Source: Lachnospiraceae bacterium
GTDB lineage: Bacteria > Bacillota > Clostridia > Lachnospirales > Lachnospiraceae
Reading direction: 5' to 3'
DNA length: 64,000 bases
Assembly (NCBI GenBank): GCA_910575445.1
Contig: CAJTFW010000003.1
Coordinates: forward strand, 248,001-312,000
Shown here piece after piece: positions 50,989-59,866 of the stretch. A model generated the notes under the pieces. The model was not told the DNA's origin. It made no database searches and saw only the letters and a program-made list of their open reading frames with translations. The translations under genes and the position numbers were made by a program. Each line of letters opens with the position of its first letter. Within the stretch, counting starts at the first letter, position 1.

Positions 50989-51921
50989 ATGCTGAAGATA
51001 TTTAAAGAGGGCGTATGTCCAAAATGTCATGAAAAGATACAGGTGCCAGATGACAGAGAGCAGATTATCTGTATGTATTGTGGACAAAAGATTCGTACAG
51101 ATTTGGCGCTTGGAGTTGAGAGAGAGACAGATGCAGCTGTTTTAGAAGAGAAAAAAGAGCAGGTGCAGAAGGGGCTTTCTCTGCTTATCCGGGAGTGTGA
51201 TAAGCCGTTTCAGGACTTTAAGAAGGATAAATATCCGGGGATGATAGAGAACTTTTCCAAGAAACATCAGGAGATGTTTCAGGCGATGGAGTATCTCTAC
51301 CAGCATAGCCAGGAGAGCGATGTGCTTTTGCAGCAGATGGCGGAGCATTTTGTGGAGACGGCTAGAGAGGATATGGGCTCGTATAAGACCAAAGGACAGA
51401 AGAACCGTCGACAACTGGATCTGAATTTTCTGATTAGCATCTACCTGATTCCTGCCATGCTAGAACAAAAAGGTGAAGTGTATGAGGCGTTTTCAGACCG
51501 CTTGATAGCGGTCTGGAATAAGGCTTATGGGACAACGCTTGGGAAAGCGCACTATGAAGAGATTGCGGGGGGATTTCGCAGGAAGCTCTGTTATATTACG
51601 ACGGCAGTTTGTGAAAATCTTGGCAAAGGGATGGACTGCTATGAGTTAAAGCTTTTGAAGGAGTATCGGGACCAATATCTGGAGCGGACAGAAGAGGGAC
51701 ATGCTCTGGTTGAGGAGTATTATAATATTGCACCTACGATTGTGAAGAGGATGGAGCGGGCAGCGGACCGGGAGGAGATTTACCGGGAACTGTATGAGAT
51801 TTATCTGAAGCCTTGTATTGAGGATATTGAGGCGGGGGATTATACGAGATGTGGAGTGCGGTATGAAAAGATGGTTGTGACATTGAAGGAACGTTTTGTG
51901 ATAGTAAATGACATTAAGTGA
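50989..51921 (+). CDS. Zinc-ribbon protein with CFI-box C-terminus
   Basis: A 310-residue protein. The N-terminal zinc ribbon has CPKC and CMYC (about residues 10 and 29). The middle is helical and charged. The C-terminal 100 residues (CYITTAVCENLGKG...LLKEYRDQYL...ALVEEYYNIAPTIV) match the CFI-box-CTERM module, a small Cys-containing domain of unknown function. ATG 50989 begins two bases after the yebC stop. A tandem ACATTAAGTG repeat starts at its stop codon and leads into the inverted repeat element. Confidence 0.7.
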   Translation: MLKIFKEGVCPKCHEKIQVPDDREQIICMYCGQKIRTDLALGVERETDAAVLEEKKEQVQKGLSLLIRECDKPFQDFKKDKYPGMIENFSKKHQEMFQAMEYLYQHSQESDVLLQQMAEHFVETAREDMGSYKTKGQKNRRQLDLNFLISIYLIPAMLEQKGEVYEAFSDRLIAVWNKAYGTTLGKAHYEEIAGGFRRKLCYITTAVCENLGKGMDCYELKLLKEYRDQYLERTEEGHALVEEYYNIAPTIVKRMERAADREEIYRELYEIYLKPCIEDIEAGDYTRCGVRYEKMVVTLKERFVIVNDIK

Positions 51922-51932
51922 CATTAAGTGAC

Positions 51933-52099
51933 GCTCGTGAGTGAAGCGGGGGAGGATGTTCCTTCCAGACCCCGCTCGCGCTTAATGAACGCCTGTAGCG
52001 GTACTAAGCTCGCGACTGCGCGTGCCGCTTGCGCTCGCCAAGTGCCGACGGCGTCCAATGGGTCTTGCAGGAACATCCTCCCCCGCTTCACTCACGAGC
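51933..52099. repeat. Palindromic intergenic element with perfect 31-base inverted repeats
   Basis: Left arm 51933-51963 and right arm 52069-52099 are perfect reverse complements (GCTCGTGAGTGAAGCGGGGG start, then AGGATGTTCCT). The 105-base centre is visibly GC-rich compared with its neighbours and has its own short inverted parts. Two and a half copies of ACATTAAGTG lie just before the left arm. No transposase is inside. It looks like a MITE-like or REP-like dispersed repeat. Confidence 0.85.
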
Positions 52100-52154
52100 T
52101 GACAGAGATAGCCGGATGTACATCTTGGTATGTTATATGAAAGATAGTGGGGGT

Positions 52155-52664
52155 ATGGAAAAGAGATATCTTATTTTGTTGGGCTGGTTTGAGCGAGGGT
52201 TGATGGAAAGAGAGATTATGCCGGAGATTGAGAGAAATTGCAGGGAACGGGGCGTATTCTCTCAGAGGGCTTATGAGATATATCAGCGTTGTAAGTGGGC
52301 AGAGAACAGTTTGTATTTTCATCATTCGTATGCGGGGTATGATATACCGATTGGGGAGACGTATGAGGCGATAGCGTTGATAGATGAGAACCAGAAGATA
52401 TGGCCAGAGTCGGTGCAGAGGTGTCAGGCAGAGATTTTGTGTTTTTTTACAGCGTATCGGACGATGCCATCGGAACAGGCGATGAAGGGGCATCATGAGC
52501 TTAGTTTGATTCAGTTTAAGGAGGGGATTCCAGGGCTGATTATTCGGGAATTGTTTCAGATTGAAAGATTAGAGCCGATGGGGCTTAATCATAAGCGGAT
52601 TATTTTGGGCACGGAAGAGGAGCTTTTGAAGATGGCCAAAAAGCCTGGGAAGTTTTTTGAGTAG
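52155..52664 (+). CDS. Hypothetical protein
   Basis: I do not recognise this protein of about 169 residues. Starting at ATG 52155 (MEKRYLILLGWFERGLMEREIMPEIERNC), it is charged and helical, with aromatic-rich patches (YEIYQRCKWAENSLYFHHSY). The open frame extends upstream to 52029 through the repeat element, but that part has low-complexity content and no ribosome site. GTGGGGG lies 3 bases before the ATG. It precedes the sulfhydrylase gene by 15 bases and may be co-transcribed. Confidence 0.55.
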   Translation: MEKRYLILLGWFERGLMEREIMPEIERNCRERGVFSQRAYEIYQRCKWAENSLYFHHSYAGYDIPIGETYEAIALIDENQKIWPESVQRCQAEILCFFTAYRTMPSEQAMKGHHELSLIQFKEGIPGLIIRELFQIERLEPMGLNHKRIILGTEEELLKMAKKPGKFFE

Positions 52665-52679
52665 GAGGAATGGAAGAAT

Positions 52680-53960
52680 ATGAGTACCTATAGACCAGAT
52701 ACGATTTGTGTGCAGGAGGGCTGGAAGCCAAAGAAGGGAGAGCCTAGAGTGCTTCCTATCTATCAGAGTACCACTTTTAAATATGATACGACGGATGAGA
52801 TGGGGCGGTTGTTTGCGCTTGAGGATGAGGGGTATTTTTATACGCGGCTACAGAATCCGACCAATGATGCAGTGGCGGCAAAAATTGCAGCGCTAGAAGG
52901 CGGTGTGGCGGCAATGCTGACGTCTTCGGGGCAGGCGGCAAATTTTTATACGATAGCGAATCTTTGTCAGGCAGGAGACCATATTGTGTGTTCTGCAAAG
53001 GTGTATGGCGGGACGTTTAATCTGTATGCAGCGACGATTAAGAAGCTGGGGATTGACTGTACATTTGTGGACCCGGATACATCTTCTGAAGAGATTGAAA
53101 AGGCATTTCGGGAAAATACAAAGGCTGTAGTGGGAGAGACGATAGCGAATCCGGCACTTACGGTATTAGATATTGAGAAATTTGCGACTTTGGCACACAG
53201 ACATGGGGTGCCACTGATTGTGGATAATACATTTGCAACACCGGTGAATTGCCGGCCTTTTGTGTTTGGGGCGGATATTGTGACTCATTCGACCACCAAA
53301 TATATGGATGGACATGCAATGGCTGTGGGCGGTTGTATTGTGGACAGCGGAAATTTTGATTGGGAGCAATACGCAGAGAAGTTTCCAGGGCTTACAACGC
53401 CGGATGAGACATATCATGGAGTGGTCTATACAAAGCAGTTTGGAAAGAAGGCATTTATTACAAAGGCAACCGCACAGCTTATGAGAGATTTGGGGAGTAT
53501 TCCGTCTCCGATGAATTCTTTCTTGCTCAATGTGGGGCTTGAGACATTGCCGCTTCGGATAGAGAAGCATTGCAGCAATGCAAAGAAGGTAGCAGAGTAT
53601 CTGTCGGGACATGCAAAGGTGGAGTTTGTCAACTGTGCAATGCTAAAGGGAGATACTTATTATGAGATGGCACAGAAATATATGCCGCATGGAACCTGTG
53701 GCGTGCTTTCTTTTGGATTAAAAGGAAGCAAAGAAGACGCAGTTCGTTTTATGGATGCTTTAAAGCTTTGTGCGATTGTAACGCATGTGGCAGATGCCAG
53801 AACGTGTGTTCTACATCCGGCAAGTCATACGCACAGACAGATGAATGAAGAGCAGCTTAGAGAAGCTGGTGTAACGCCAGGGATGATTCGCCTGTCTGTT
53901 GGAATTGAGCATCCACAGGATATTATAGATGATTTGGAGCAGGCGCTTCTTAAAGTATAA
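52680..53960 (+). CDS. metY: O-acetylhomoserine sulfhydrylase
   Basis: A 426-residue PLP enzyme of the cystathionine gamma-synthase family that makes homocysteine from O-acetylhomoserine and sulfide. DTICVQEGWKPKKGEPRVLPIYQSTTF, YTRLQNPTNDAVAAKIAALEGG, the PLP Lys in THSTTKYMDGH (about residue 205), and the C-terminal RLSVGIEH are typical. GTAGGAGG precedes the ATG. It is followed by a long hairpin. The exact substrate (acetyl or succinyl homoserine) is from family resemblance. Confidence 0.9.
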   Translation: MSTYRPDTICVQEGWKPKKGEPRVLPIYQSTTFKYDTTDEMGRLFALEDEGYFYTRLQNPTNDAVAAKIAALEGGVAAMLTSSGQAANFYTIANLCQAGDHIVCSAKVYGGTFNLYAATIKKLGIDCTFVDPDTSSEEIEKAFRENTKAVVGETIANPALTVLDIEKFATLAHRHGVPLIVDNTFATPVNCRPFVFGADIVTHSTTKYMDGHAMAVGGCIVDSGNFDWEQYAEKFPGLTTPDETYHGVVYTKQFGKKAFITKATAQLMRDLGSIPSPMNSFLLNVGLETLPLRIEKHCSNAKKVAEYLSGHAKVEFVNCAMLKGDTYYEMAQKYMPHGTCGVLSFGLKGSKEDAVRFMDALKLCAIVTHVADARTCVLHPASHTHRQMNEEQLREAGVTPGMIRLSVGIEHPQDIIDDLEQALLKV

Positions 53961-53983
53961 GCTTCAAGAAGTCTGGATGGTAT

Positions 53984-54042
53984 AAAATCCCGTTTTTTTG
54001 TCATACTACAGGTAATTTAGTATGGCAGAAAGGCGGGGTTTT
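53984..54042 (+). terminator. Long 25-pair hairpin between metY and the ClpP-like gene
   Basis: Bases 53984-54008 and 54018-54042 pair over 25 consecutive positions (several G-T) around CAGGTAATT, and TATA follows. The right arm contains the AAAGGCGGGG ribosome site of the next gene. It can serve as the metY terminator, and if transcribed through it would block translation of the next gene. Confidence 0.75.
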
Positions 54043-54045
54043 TAT

Positions 54046-54699
54046 ATGGCAGAGAATCAGGATGCACTGGAGAAATATGGACAGCCAGAAGAGCTTTTGG
54101 ATAAAGAAAAATCACATATTCAGTTGCTTACGATTATTGGAGAAGTAGAGGGGCATGAGTGCCTAGCGGCAAATAGCAAGACGACCAAATATGAGCATGT
54201 GATTCCAATGCTGGCAGCCGTGGAGGAAAATAAAGAAATTCATGGGTTGCTGGTGATGATTAATACGGTAGGCGGAGATGTGGAGAGTGGGCTTGCGATT
54301 GCGGAGATGATTGCTTCAATCAGTAAGCCTTCGGTATCTTTGGTGCTTGGAGGGAGTCATTCGATTGGAGTACCTTTAGCAGTATCAACGGATTATTCTT
54401 TTATTGTGCCGACAGGGACGATGATGATTCACCCGGTAAGGATGACAGGACTGATTATTGGAGTGGCACAGACTTTTGACTATTTTCAGAAAATACAGGA
54501 CAGGATTAGCGGGTTTATTGTGGAGCATAGCAGGATTCATAAAGAGAGGCTGCTAAAATTGATGCTAGAGACAGGAGAGCTGACCAAGGATGTGGGAAGT
54601 GTGTTAGTAGGCGCGCAGGCAGTGCAGGAAGGGATTATTAATGAAGTGGGAGGAATCAGTCAGGCGTATCAGAAACTTTGGGAGATGATGGATAAGTAA
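54046..54699 (+). CDS. tepA: ClpP-like serine protease, TepA type
   Basis: A 217-residue SDH/ClpP-family protein of the translocation-enhancing (TepA/YmfB) group. The Ser motif is in VLGGSHSIGVPLA (about residues 104-116), the His in MMIHPVRM, and GLLVMINTVGGDVESGLAIAEMI is the oxyanion region. ATG 54046 is preferred: the earlier ATG at 54022 lies inside the hairpin. The family is thought to act near the membrane in protein export or quality control. Confidence 0.8.
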   Translation: MAENQDALEKYGQPEELLDKEKSHIQLLTIIGEVEGHECLAANSKTTKYEHVIPMLAAVEENKEIHGLLVMINTVGGDVESGLAIAEMIASISKPSVSLVLGGSHSIGVPLAVSTDYSFIVPTGTMMIHPVRMTGLIIGVAQTFDYFQKIQDRISGFIVEHSRIHKERLLKLMLETGELTKDVGSVLVGAQAVQEGIINEVGGISQAYQKLWEMMDK

Positions 54700-54777
54700 A
54701 AGAAATGGGGACTGGGAAATTCTGTCTTGGTGTGGTATGATATTTTAGAATTAAAATATCAGTAAGGAGAAAGTAAG

Positions 54778-56211
54778 ATGGGCATATTAAGTGAGTTAAG
54801 GCCAGGTAGGGTCTGGAAGTTCTTTGAGGAGATTTGTGGGATTCCGCATGGGTCTTATCATGAAAAGGCACTGAGTGATTATTGTGTGGCTTTTGCAAAA
54901 GAGCGGGGACTTTTTGTATGGCAGGATAAGACATATAATGTGGTGATAGTAAAGGAAGCAAGTGCAGGATATGAGAACAAGGAGCCACTAATCTTACAGG
55001 GGCATCTGGATATGGTCTGTGAGAAAAAGCCGGAGTGTACCATAGATTTTGAAAAGGATGGGCTTTCTCTTGGAATAGATGGGGATTTTGTCTATGCCAA
55101 TGGAACGACACTTGGAGGCGATGATGGGATTGCGATTGCTTATGCGTTAGCAATTCTGGATGATGATAAACTTTCACATCCAAGACTGGAAGTGATATTT
55201 ACCACTTGTGAGGAAGTTGGGATGGATGGTGCGACAGCGCTTGATGTATCGATGCTGCGTGGACATACCATGCTCAATCTGGACTCTGAGGAAGAAGGAA
55301 TCTTTCTGGTGGGGTGTGCCGGGGGATGCACAGCGGATATTACGCTGCCTGTAGTAAGAGAAAAAAGAAAGGGACTTTTGGCTCAGATTACCGTAGACGG
55401 ATTAAAGGGCGGACATTCCGGCGCAGAGATTGACAAAGGACGTGCAAATGCAAACCGGATTTTGGCAAAAGTGCTAGTAAATTTTGCAAAAGAGACCGAA
55501 TATGCGCTGCTCTCTATTGACGGGGGATTAAAAGACAATGCGATTCCAAGAGAGTGCCATGCCAAAGTGCTGCTGTTTGAAAAGGCAGATACCAATACGC
55601 TTAGAAGGGCAACGCTTGGGGTGACCGATGCATATGAGGCAACGGACCCGGATTTAAAAGTCAAACTGGAGTTCGATAAAGAATGGGAAGGAGAAGTCTT
55701 TTCCAAGAAGATACAAGAGCATGCGCTTACACTTCTTACAGCGTTACCGAATGGAATTATCTCTATGAGTAAGGATATGGAAGGATTAGTACAGACTTCT
55801 CTAAATCTGGGCGTTGTGAAGACGCAGGAAGATATGCTGACGCTTCGGTATTCAATTCGCAGCTCCATTGGAGAGGAGAAGAAAACATTGGTGTCACAGA
55901 TTGTACAGGTAGTGCAGCAAGAGGGCGCTAAGATAGCAATTAGCGGAGAGTATCCTGCATGGGAGTACAAAAAAGATTCTCCATTTCGAGAAGATTGTGT
56001 TCGGATTTATCGGGAAATGTTTGGAAAGGAGCCAAAAGTGCAGGCGATTCATGCAGGATTAGAGTGTGGATTGTTTGCAGAGAAGATTCGAGATTTGGAC
56101 TGTGTCTCGATTGGACCGGATATTTTTAATATTCATACAACAGAGGAGCGTATGAGCATTGCTTCCGTACAGCGTATGTGGGAATTTCTGTTAAAAATAA
56201 TAGAGCGGTAG
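54778..56211 (+). CDS. pepD: Aminoacyl-histidine dipeptidase
   Basis: A 477-residue M20 zinc peptidase. Metal-binding and catalytic segments are LQGHLDMVCEKKPE, NGTTLGGDDGIAIAYALAIL and TTCEEVGMDGA, with a lid domain from about residue 185 to 380. PepD cuts dipeptides such as carnosine-like Xaa-His and Cys-Gly. AAGGAGAAAG precedes the ATG. It is followed by a terminator. Confidence 0.93.
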   Translation: MGILSELRPGRVWKFFEEICGIPHGSYHEKALSDYCVAFAKERGLFVWQDKTYNVVIVKEASAGYENKEPLILQGHLDMVCEKKPECTIDFEKDGLSLGIDGDFVYANGTTLGGDDGIAIAYALAILDDDKLSHPRLEVIFTTCEEVGMDGATALDVSMLRGHTMLNLDSEEEGIFLVGCAGGCTADITLPVVREKRKGLLAQITVDGLKGGHSGAEIDKGRANANRILAKVLVNFAKETEYALLSIDGGLKDNAIPRECHAKVLLFEKADTNTLRRATLGVTDAYEATDPDLKVKLEFDKEWEGEVFSKKIQEHALTLLTALPNGIISMSKDMEGLVQTSLNLGVVKTQEDMLTLRYSIRSSIGEEKKTLVSQIVQVVQQEGAKIAISGEYPAWEYKKDSPFREDCVRIYREMFGKEPKVQAIHAGLECGLFAEKIRDLDCVSIGPDIFNIHTTEERMSIASVQRMWEFLLKIIER

Positions 56212-56225
56212 CATTTCTGTAGTCT

Positions 56226-56265
56226 AGAACCCCTTCTTAAAGACCATTTAAGAGGGGGTTCTTTT
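56226..56265 (+). terminator. Terminator after pepD
   Basis: A 15-base stem (56226-56240 with 56248-56262, one G-T) and a TTTT run. Confidence 0.88.
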
Positions 56266-56362
56266 GCATCTTAAAAAGATGTAAAGATTTCTTAAGAATT
56301 TCAAAAGTGTCACATTTTTTAATGAAAATATGATATGTTATAAAAAGTTTACAAAGGCTGTC

Positions 56363-56423
56363 TTGACAAATAAAAGAAAATATATTATTGTATTAGATGA
56401 TTAGAACAATAGATGTCTAATAC
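56363..56423 (+). promoter_or_regulatory. Promoter and palindromic operator of the ABC export operon
   Basis: TTGACA (56363-56368), 17 bases, TATTGT (56386-56391). Just after it GTATTAGA (56390-56397) and TCTAATAC (56416-56423) form an inverted repeat around 18 bases, in a repressor position. The regulator is not identified. Confidence 0.6.
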
Positions 56424-56446
56424 AGCAAGACATCAGAGAGGAGTTG

Positions 56447-57181
56447 ATGGACACTTTGGAAACATTGGTGGAAGTGCAGGATATATGTAAAATCTACAAT
56501 CCCGGCGAGAATGAAGTACGAGCGCTGGACCGCGTAAGCTTAAAGATTCAAAAGGGAGAATTTGTAGCGATTATTGGTCATTCGGGTTCTGGAAAATCTA
56601 CTTTGATGAATATGCTAGGATGTCTGGATGTTCCTACATCCGGCCAATATTTTCTAAATGGAAAAGATGTATCTCATATGACAGATGATGAGCTTTCCGA
56701 TATCCGAAATATGGAGATAGGATTTATCTTTCAGGGATTTAATCTGATTCCTAATCTGACGGCGCAGGAGAATGTGGAGTTACCTCTTATCTACCGGGGA
56801 GTAGGAAGGAAGGAGAGAGCTTCTCTGGCAGTGGAGTCTCTTGAAATGGTAGGACTCTCACACCGGATGGACCATAAACCAAGCGAGATGTCCGGCGGAC
56901 AACAGCAGAGAGTGGCGATTGCCCGCGCAATTGCAGCAAAGCCTCCGGTTATTCTAGCTGATGAGCCGACTGGAAACTTGGATTCCAAGTCGACACAGGA
57001 GATTATGAATGTGCTAAAAGATTTGCATAAGAGTGGGAGAACGGTCATACTGATTACCCATGATGATGAGATTGCCGCACAGGTGAAGCGTGTTATCCGC
57101 ATCAAGGACGGACAAATAGAAGCAGATTTTATGAATGAAGGAGAAACTGATAATCATGAAGATGAAATGGAAGAGAGATAA
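56447..57181 (+). CDS. MacB-type ABC transporter ATPase
   Basis: A 244-residue ATPase. Walker A GHSGSGKST, Q-loop FQGFNLIP, signature MSGGQQQRVAIARA and Walker B VILADEPTGNLDS are all present. It belongs to the LolD/MacB group (about 230 residues). ATG 56447 lies 5 bases after AGGAG. The periplasmic-adaptor-type gene overlaps its end by 26 bases and the permease follows, so the three form a tripartite-like exporter in a Gram-positive cell, typically for peptides or lipids. Confidence 0.92.
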   Translation: MDTLETLVEVQDICKIYNPGENEVRALDRVSLKIQKGEFVAIIGHSGSGKSTLMNMLGCLDVPTSGQYFLNGKDVSHMTDDELSDIRNMEIGFIFQGFNLIPNLTAQENVELPLIYRGVGRKERASLAVESLEMVGLSHRMDHKPSEMSGGQQQRVAIARAIAAKPPVILADEPTGNLDSKSTQEIMNVLKDLHKSGRTVILITHDDEIAAQVKRVIRIKDGQIEADFMNEGETDNHEDEMEER

Positions 57182-58547
57182 GGGCGAGAGCATCGAGGCA
57201 GGAAAAAAAGAGAAAAAGGTATTGACACCAGCAGAGAAGAAAAAGAGAAGAAAACGCATTATTATGGGTGTCCTTGCAGCTTGTGTGGTTCTTTTTATTG
57301 TAAGCCGTATGTTTGCGCCGGAGGTTTTGCCGATGGTGATAGTGCGTCAGGCACAGACAGAGACTTTAGAGCAGACGGTAGATACCAGCGGAACCATCAA
57401 GACAGAGAACCGCAAGACCTATTTCTCACCGCTTAGTGCGCAGATTGCCGAGTGTAAAGTGGCAGCTGGCGATGCGGTTGCAGCTGGTGATGTATTGATT
57501 GTCTATAATGCAGAGGATTTAAAGAGCCGGGAGGATGAAGCAAAGCTTCAGAATGATGAGGCATATTATACATATCAGGATACTGTGGGAAAAAGCAATG
57601 CAGATGCGGCAGAATTCAGCCGTTCTAGTCATGATATTGAGATATTAGAGCAGCAGGTCGAGGACTGGAAGGCCAATGTGCGCGCGATGAAGCAATATAT
57701 TACCGATATGAACTGCTTTTTAAGAGAGGCCGTCAACGATGGGCATGAAAATGATGCAGAAGAGTATCAGACAAAGATTGACCAGGCGACTAACCAGTTA
57801 GCAGTCTATGAGGAAGAATTAGCAGAGTTTGAAAGTAACCTTGCAGAGCAAAAAGGTATTAAAAATTCCACGGAAGACAGCATGTTGACAGCCAATGGTA
57901 AGAAGCAGATTGAAGCTACCAAAGAGCTTGCAGCGCTAAAGGCAGAGAAAGTATCAGCAGCGGTTGCACAGGTAGCAGAGGGTCTAAAAGCGGATTTTGG
58001 CGGCGTGGTAACCGATGTAAAAGCAGTAAATGGGGGCATCGTAGAGGAGAGCGGAGAGCTTTTGACGATTGAGAGCAATGAAGATGTCTGTGTGGAGATT
58101 TCTCTAAGTAAAAGTGATTTAGAGAAAGTACATGAAGGGCAGAAAGCCGTTATCACCGTGGTTGGCAAAGAGTACGAAGGAACTGTTACAAGAATCAGTA
58201 AATCAGCGACAAAGAACGATAAGGGCGCTGCGGTTGTCTCTGGTGAAATCCATATTGATAACCCGGATGCGGATATTTTCTTGGGGGTAGAGGCAAAAGT
58301 CAAAATTCATGGTGCAACCGCAGAGAATGTAATTGCTGTTCCGATTGAAGCAGTCAATATTGGCAGAGACGGAAGCTTTGTCTATATCGTAGAAAATGGT
58401 GTGATGGCGATTCGCAACGTGGAGACCGGACTTTCTTCTATGGACCTTGTGGAGATTAAGAGCGGCCTTGACGGAAGTGAGCAGATTGTACTAAATAATT
58501 CAACAGGCATCGAAGAAGGTGCACCGGTGACAGCGGTGGAGGGCTGA
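57156..58547 (+). CDS. HlyD/RND-type membrane fusion protein
   Basis: A 463-residue adaptor. A basic start is followed by one transmembrane helix (about 38-58, IIMGVLAACVVLFIVSRMF), a lipoyl-like domain (TIKTENRKTYFSPLSAQIAECKVAAGDAV), a long coiled coil with several heptads (about 115-260), then the second lipoyl half and beta-barrel. ATG 57156 follows AGGAG inside the upstream ATPase gene, which it overlaps. It pairs with the ABC ATPase and permease. Confidence 0.88.
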   Translation: MKMKWKRDKGESIEAGKKEKKVLTPAEKKKRRKRIIMGVLAACVVLFIVSRMFAPEVLPMVIVRQAQTETLEQTVDTSGTIKTENRKTYFSPLSAQIAECKVAAGDAVAAGDVLIVYNAEDLKSREDEAKLQNDEAYYTYQDTVGKSNADAAEFSRSSHDIEILEQQVEDWKANVRAMKQYITDMNCFLREAVNDGHENDAEEYQTKIDQATNQLAVYEEELAEFESNLAEQKGIKNSTEDSMLTANGKKQIEATKELAALKAEKVSAAVAQVAEGLKADFGGVVTDVKAVNGGIVEESGELLTIESNEDVCVEISLSKSDLEKVHEGQKAVITVVGKEYEGTVTRISKSATKNDKGAAVVSGEIHIDNPDADIFLGVEAKVKIHGATAENVIAVPIEAVNIGRDGSFVYIVENGVMAIRNVETGLSSMDLVEIKSGLDGSEQIVLNNSTGIEEGAPVTAVEG

Positions 58548-58550
58548 TAG

Positions 58551-59759
58551 ATGGCACAGCTTTGGGAATATATTAAAATGGCAATCAGCAATATCCGCAT
58601 GAACCGGGGACGTTCCTTTCTGACAATGCTTGGTATTATCATTGGCGTCTCTTCTGTGATATTGATTATGTCCATCGGTAATGGTGCCAAGGCGGAGATG
58701 GAGAACGAGCTGACAAGTATTGCCGGCGGTCAGGTCTATATCTACGCTAACTCCAATATGGAGGGCGATGTTCCAACGATTACTGAGGAGGACAGAGATG
58801 CACTTAGAGAGTTAGAGCATGTCAAAGGAGCTACTTCCTATGCAAGCCAGTGGAGCTCTATCTCGACCGAAAAGGGCAATTTTGAAGCGATTATCGACTA
58901 TGGTAATCCTGATAGTGAATTTATTAACAATCCTGATATGAAATATGGCAAGTGGTTTACCTGGGATGATTATAATGCACATCGTGATGTGGCTGTGATT
59001 GCGGAGATGGATGCGATTCGTCTCTTTGGCACCTCGGATGTTGTAGGGTTGACCTTTGAGATGGATGATGGTAGTGGTATTAAGGATGTACAGATTGTCG
59101 GGGTAAAAAAAGCGATAGAGGGTACTTTTGTCAGCACTGGCTATGGCTCCTATATTGATTTATCAATGCCGATGACCGCAGACTGGTACTGGGCAGAGTA
59201 CAGTGATTTTGATTCCGTTTATATCTTTGCAGAGAATGGCTATGCAAAAGAAGTCGCTGACCAGGCAATCTCCCTCTTAGAGAGCCGACATGAGGTATTT
59301 GGAGAACAGGCATTTATGACACAGGACTTTGAGACAGAGATGGCCTCTGTGATGCAGGTGCTTGATATGATTACCATCTTTATTATGCTGGTAGCTGGTA
59401 TCTCCCTTTTGGTAGGCGGTATCGGTGTTATGAATATTATGTTGGTATCTGTAACAGAGCGCACCAGAGAGATTGGTATCAGAAAGGCACTGGGCGCAAG
59501 AACGAAGTCTATCTTGATTCAGTTCTTGGCAGAATCTGCGATTATTACAGGAATCGGAGGTCTGATAGGAATTACAATAGGAATTGCAGGAGCGTATGGC
59601 ATCTGTTCCCTTCCAATCGTGACTTTTCCGCCTTCTGTCAGTGTCTCGGCGATTGTGTTCGCCACGCTCTTTTCCTGTAGTGTAGGTATCTTCTTTGGCA
59701 TCTATCCGGCAAAAAAAGCAGCACATCTAAGCCCGATAGAGGCACTTCGGAGAAATTAA
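58551..59759 (+). CDS. MacB-type ABC transporter permease
   Basis: A 402-residue permease. An N-terminal helix (SFLTMLGIIIGVSSVILIMSIG) is followed by a large extracytoplasmic MacB-PCD domain (about 50-270) and three C-terminal helices, with the FtsX-like GIGVMNIMLVSVTERTREIGIRKALGA segment. It completes the ATPase-adaptor-permease set. GGAGGG precedes ATG 58551. Substrate unknown; antibiotics, peptides or lipids are usual. A terminator follows. Confidence 0.92.
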   Translation: MAQLWEYIKMAISNIRMNRGRSFLTMLGIIIGVSSVILIMSIGNGAKAEMENELTSIAGGQVYIYANSNMEGDVPTITEEDRDALRELEHVKGATSYASQWSSISTEKGNFEAIIDYGNPDSEFINNPDMKYGKWFTWDDYNAHRDVAVIAEMDAIRLFGTSDVVGLTFEMDDGSGIKDVQIVGVKKAIEGTFVSTGYGSYIDLSMPMTADWYWAEYSDFDSVYIFAENGYAKEVADQAISLLESRHEVFGEQAFMTQDFETEMASVMQVLDMITIFIMLVAGISLLVGGIGVMNIMLVSVTERTREIGIRKALGARTKSILIQFLAESAIITGIGGLIGITIGIAGAYGICSLPIVTFPPSVSVSAIVFATLFSCSVGIFFGIYPAKKAAHLSPIEALRRN

Positions 59760-59767
59760 AAATTGAC

Positions 59768-59802
59768 AGCCTCTTGTCACTTCTGGCAGGAGGCTATTTT
59801 TT
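59768..59802 (+). terminator. Terminator after the ABC export operon
   Basis: AGCCTCTTGTCA (59768-59779) pairs with 59784-59795 (two G-T) around CTTC, followed by six T. Confidence 0.88.
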
Positions 59803-59866
59803 GCTTGACACTTTCAGGAAAATAAAGCAAAATGGTGGGAGTGAATAAGGAGAGGAGTACGAAAGA

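Noticed and set aside
52500-52680. SAM riboswitch or T-box before the O-acetylhomoserine sulfhydrylase gene
   Set aside because: The upstream gene runs to within 15 bases of the start, leaving no room, and no such motif was seen.
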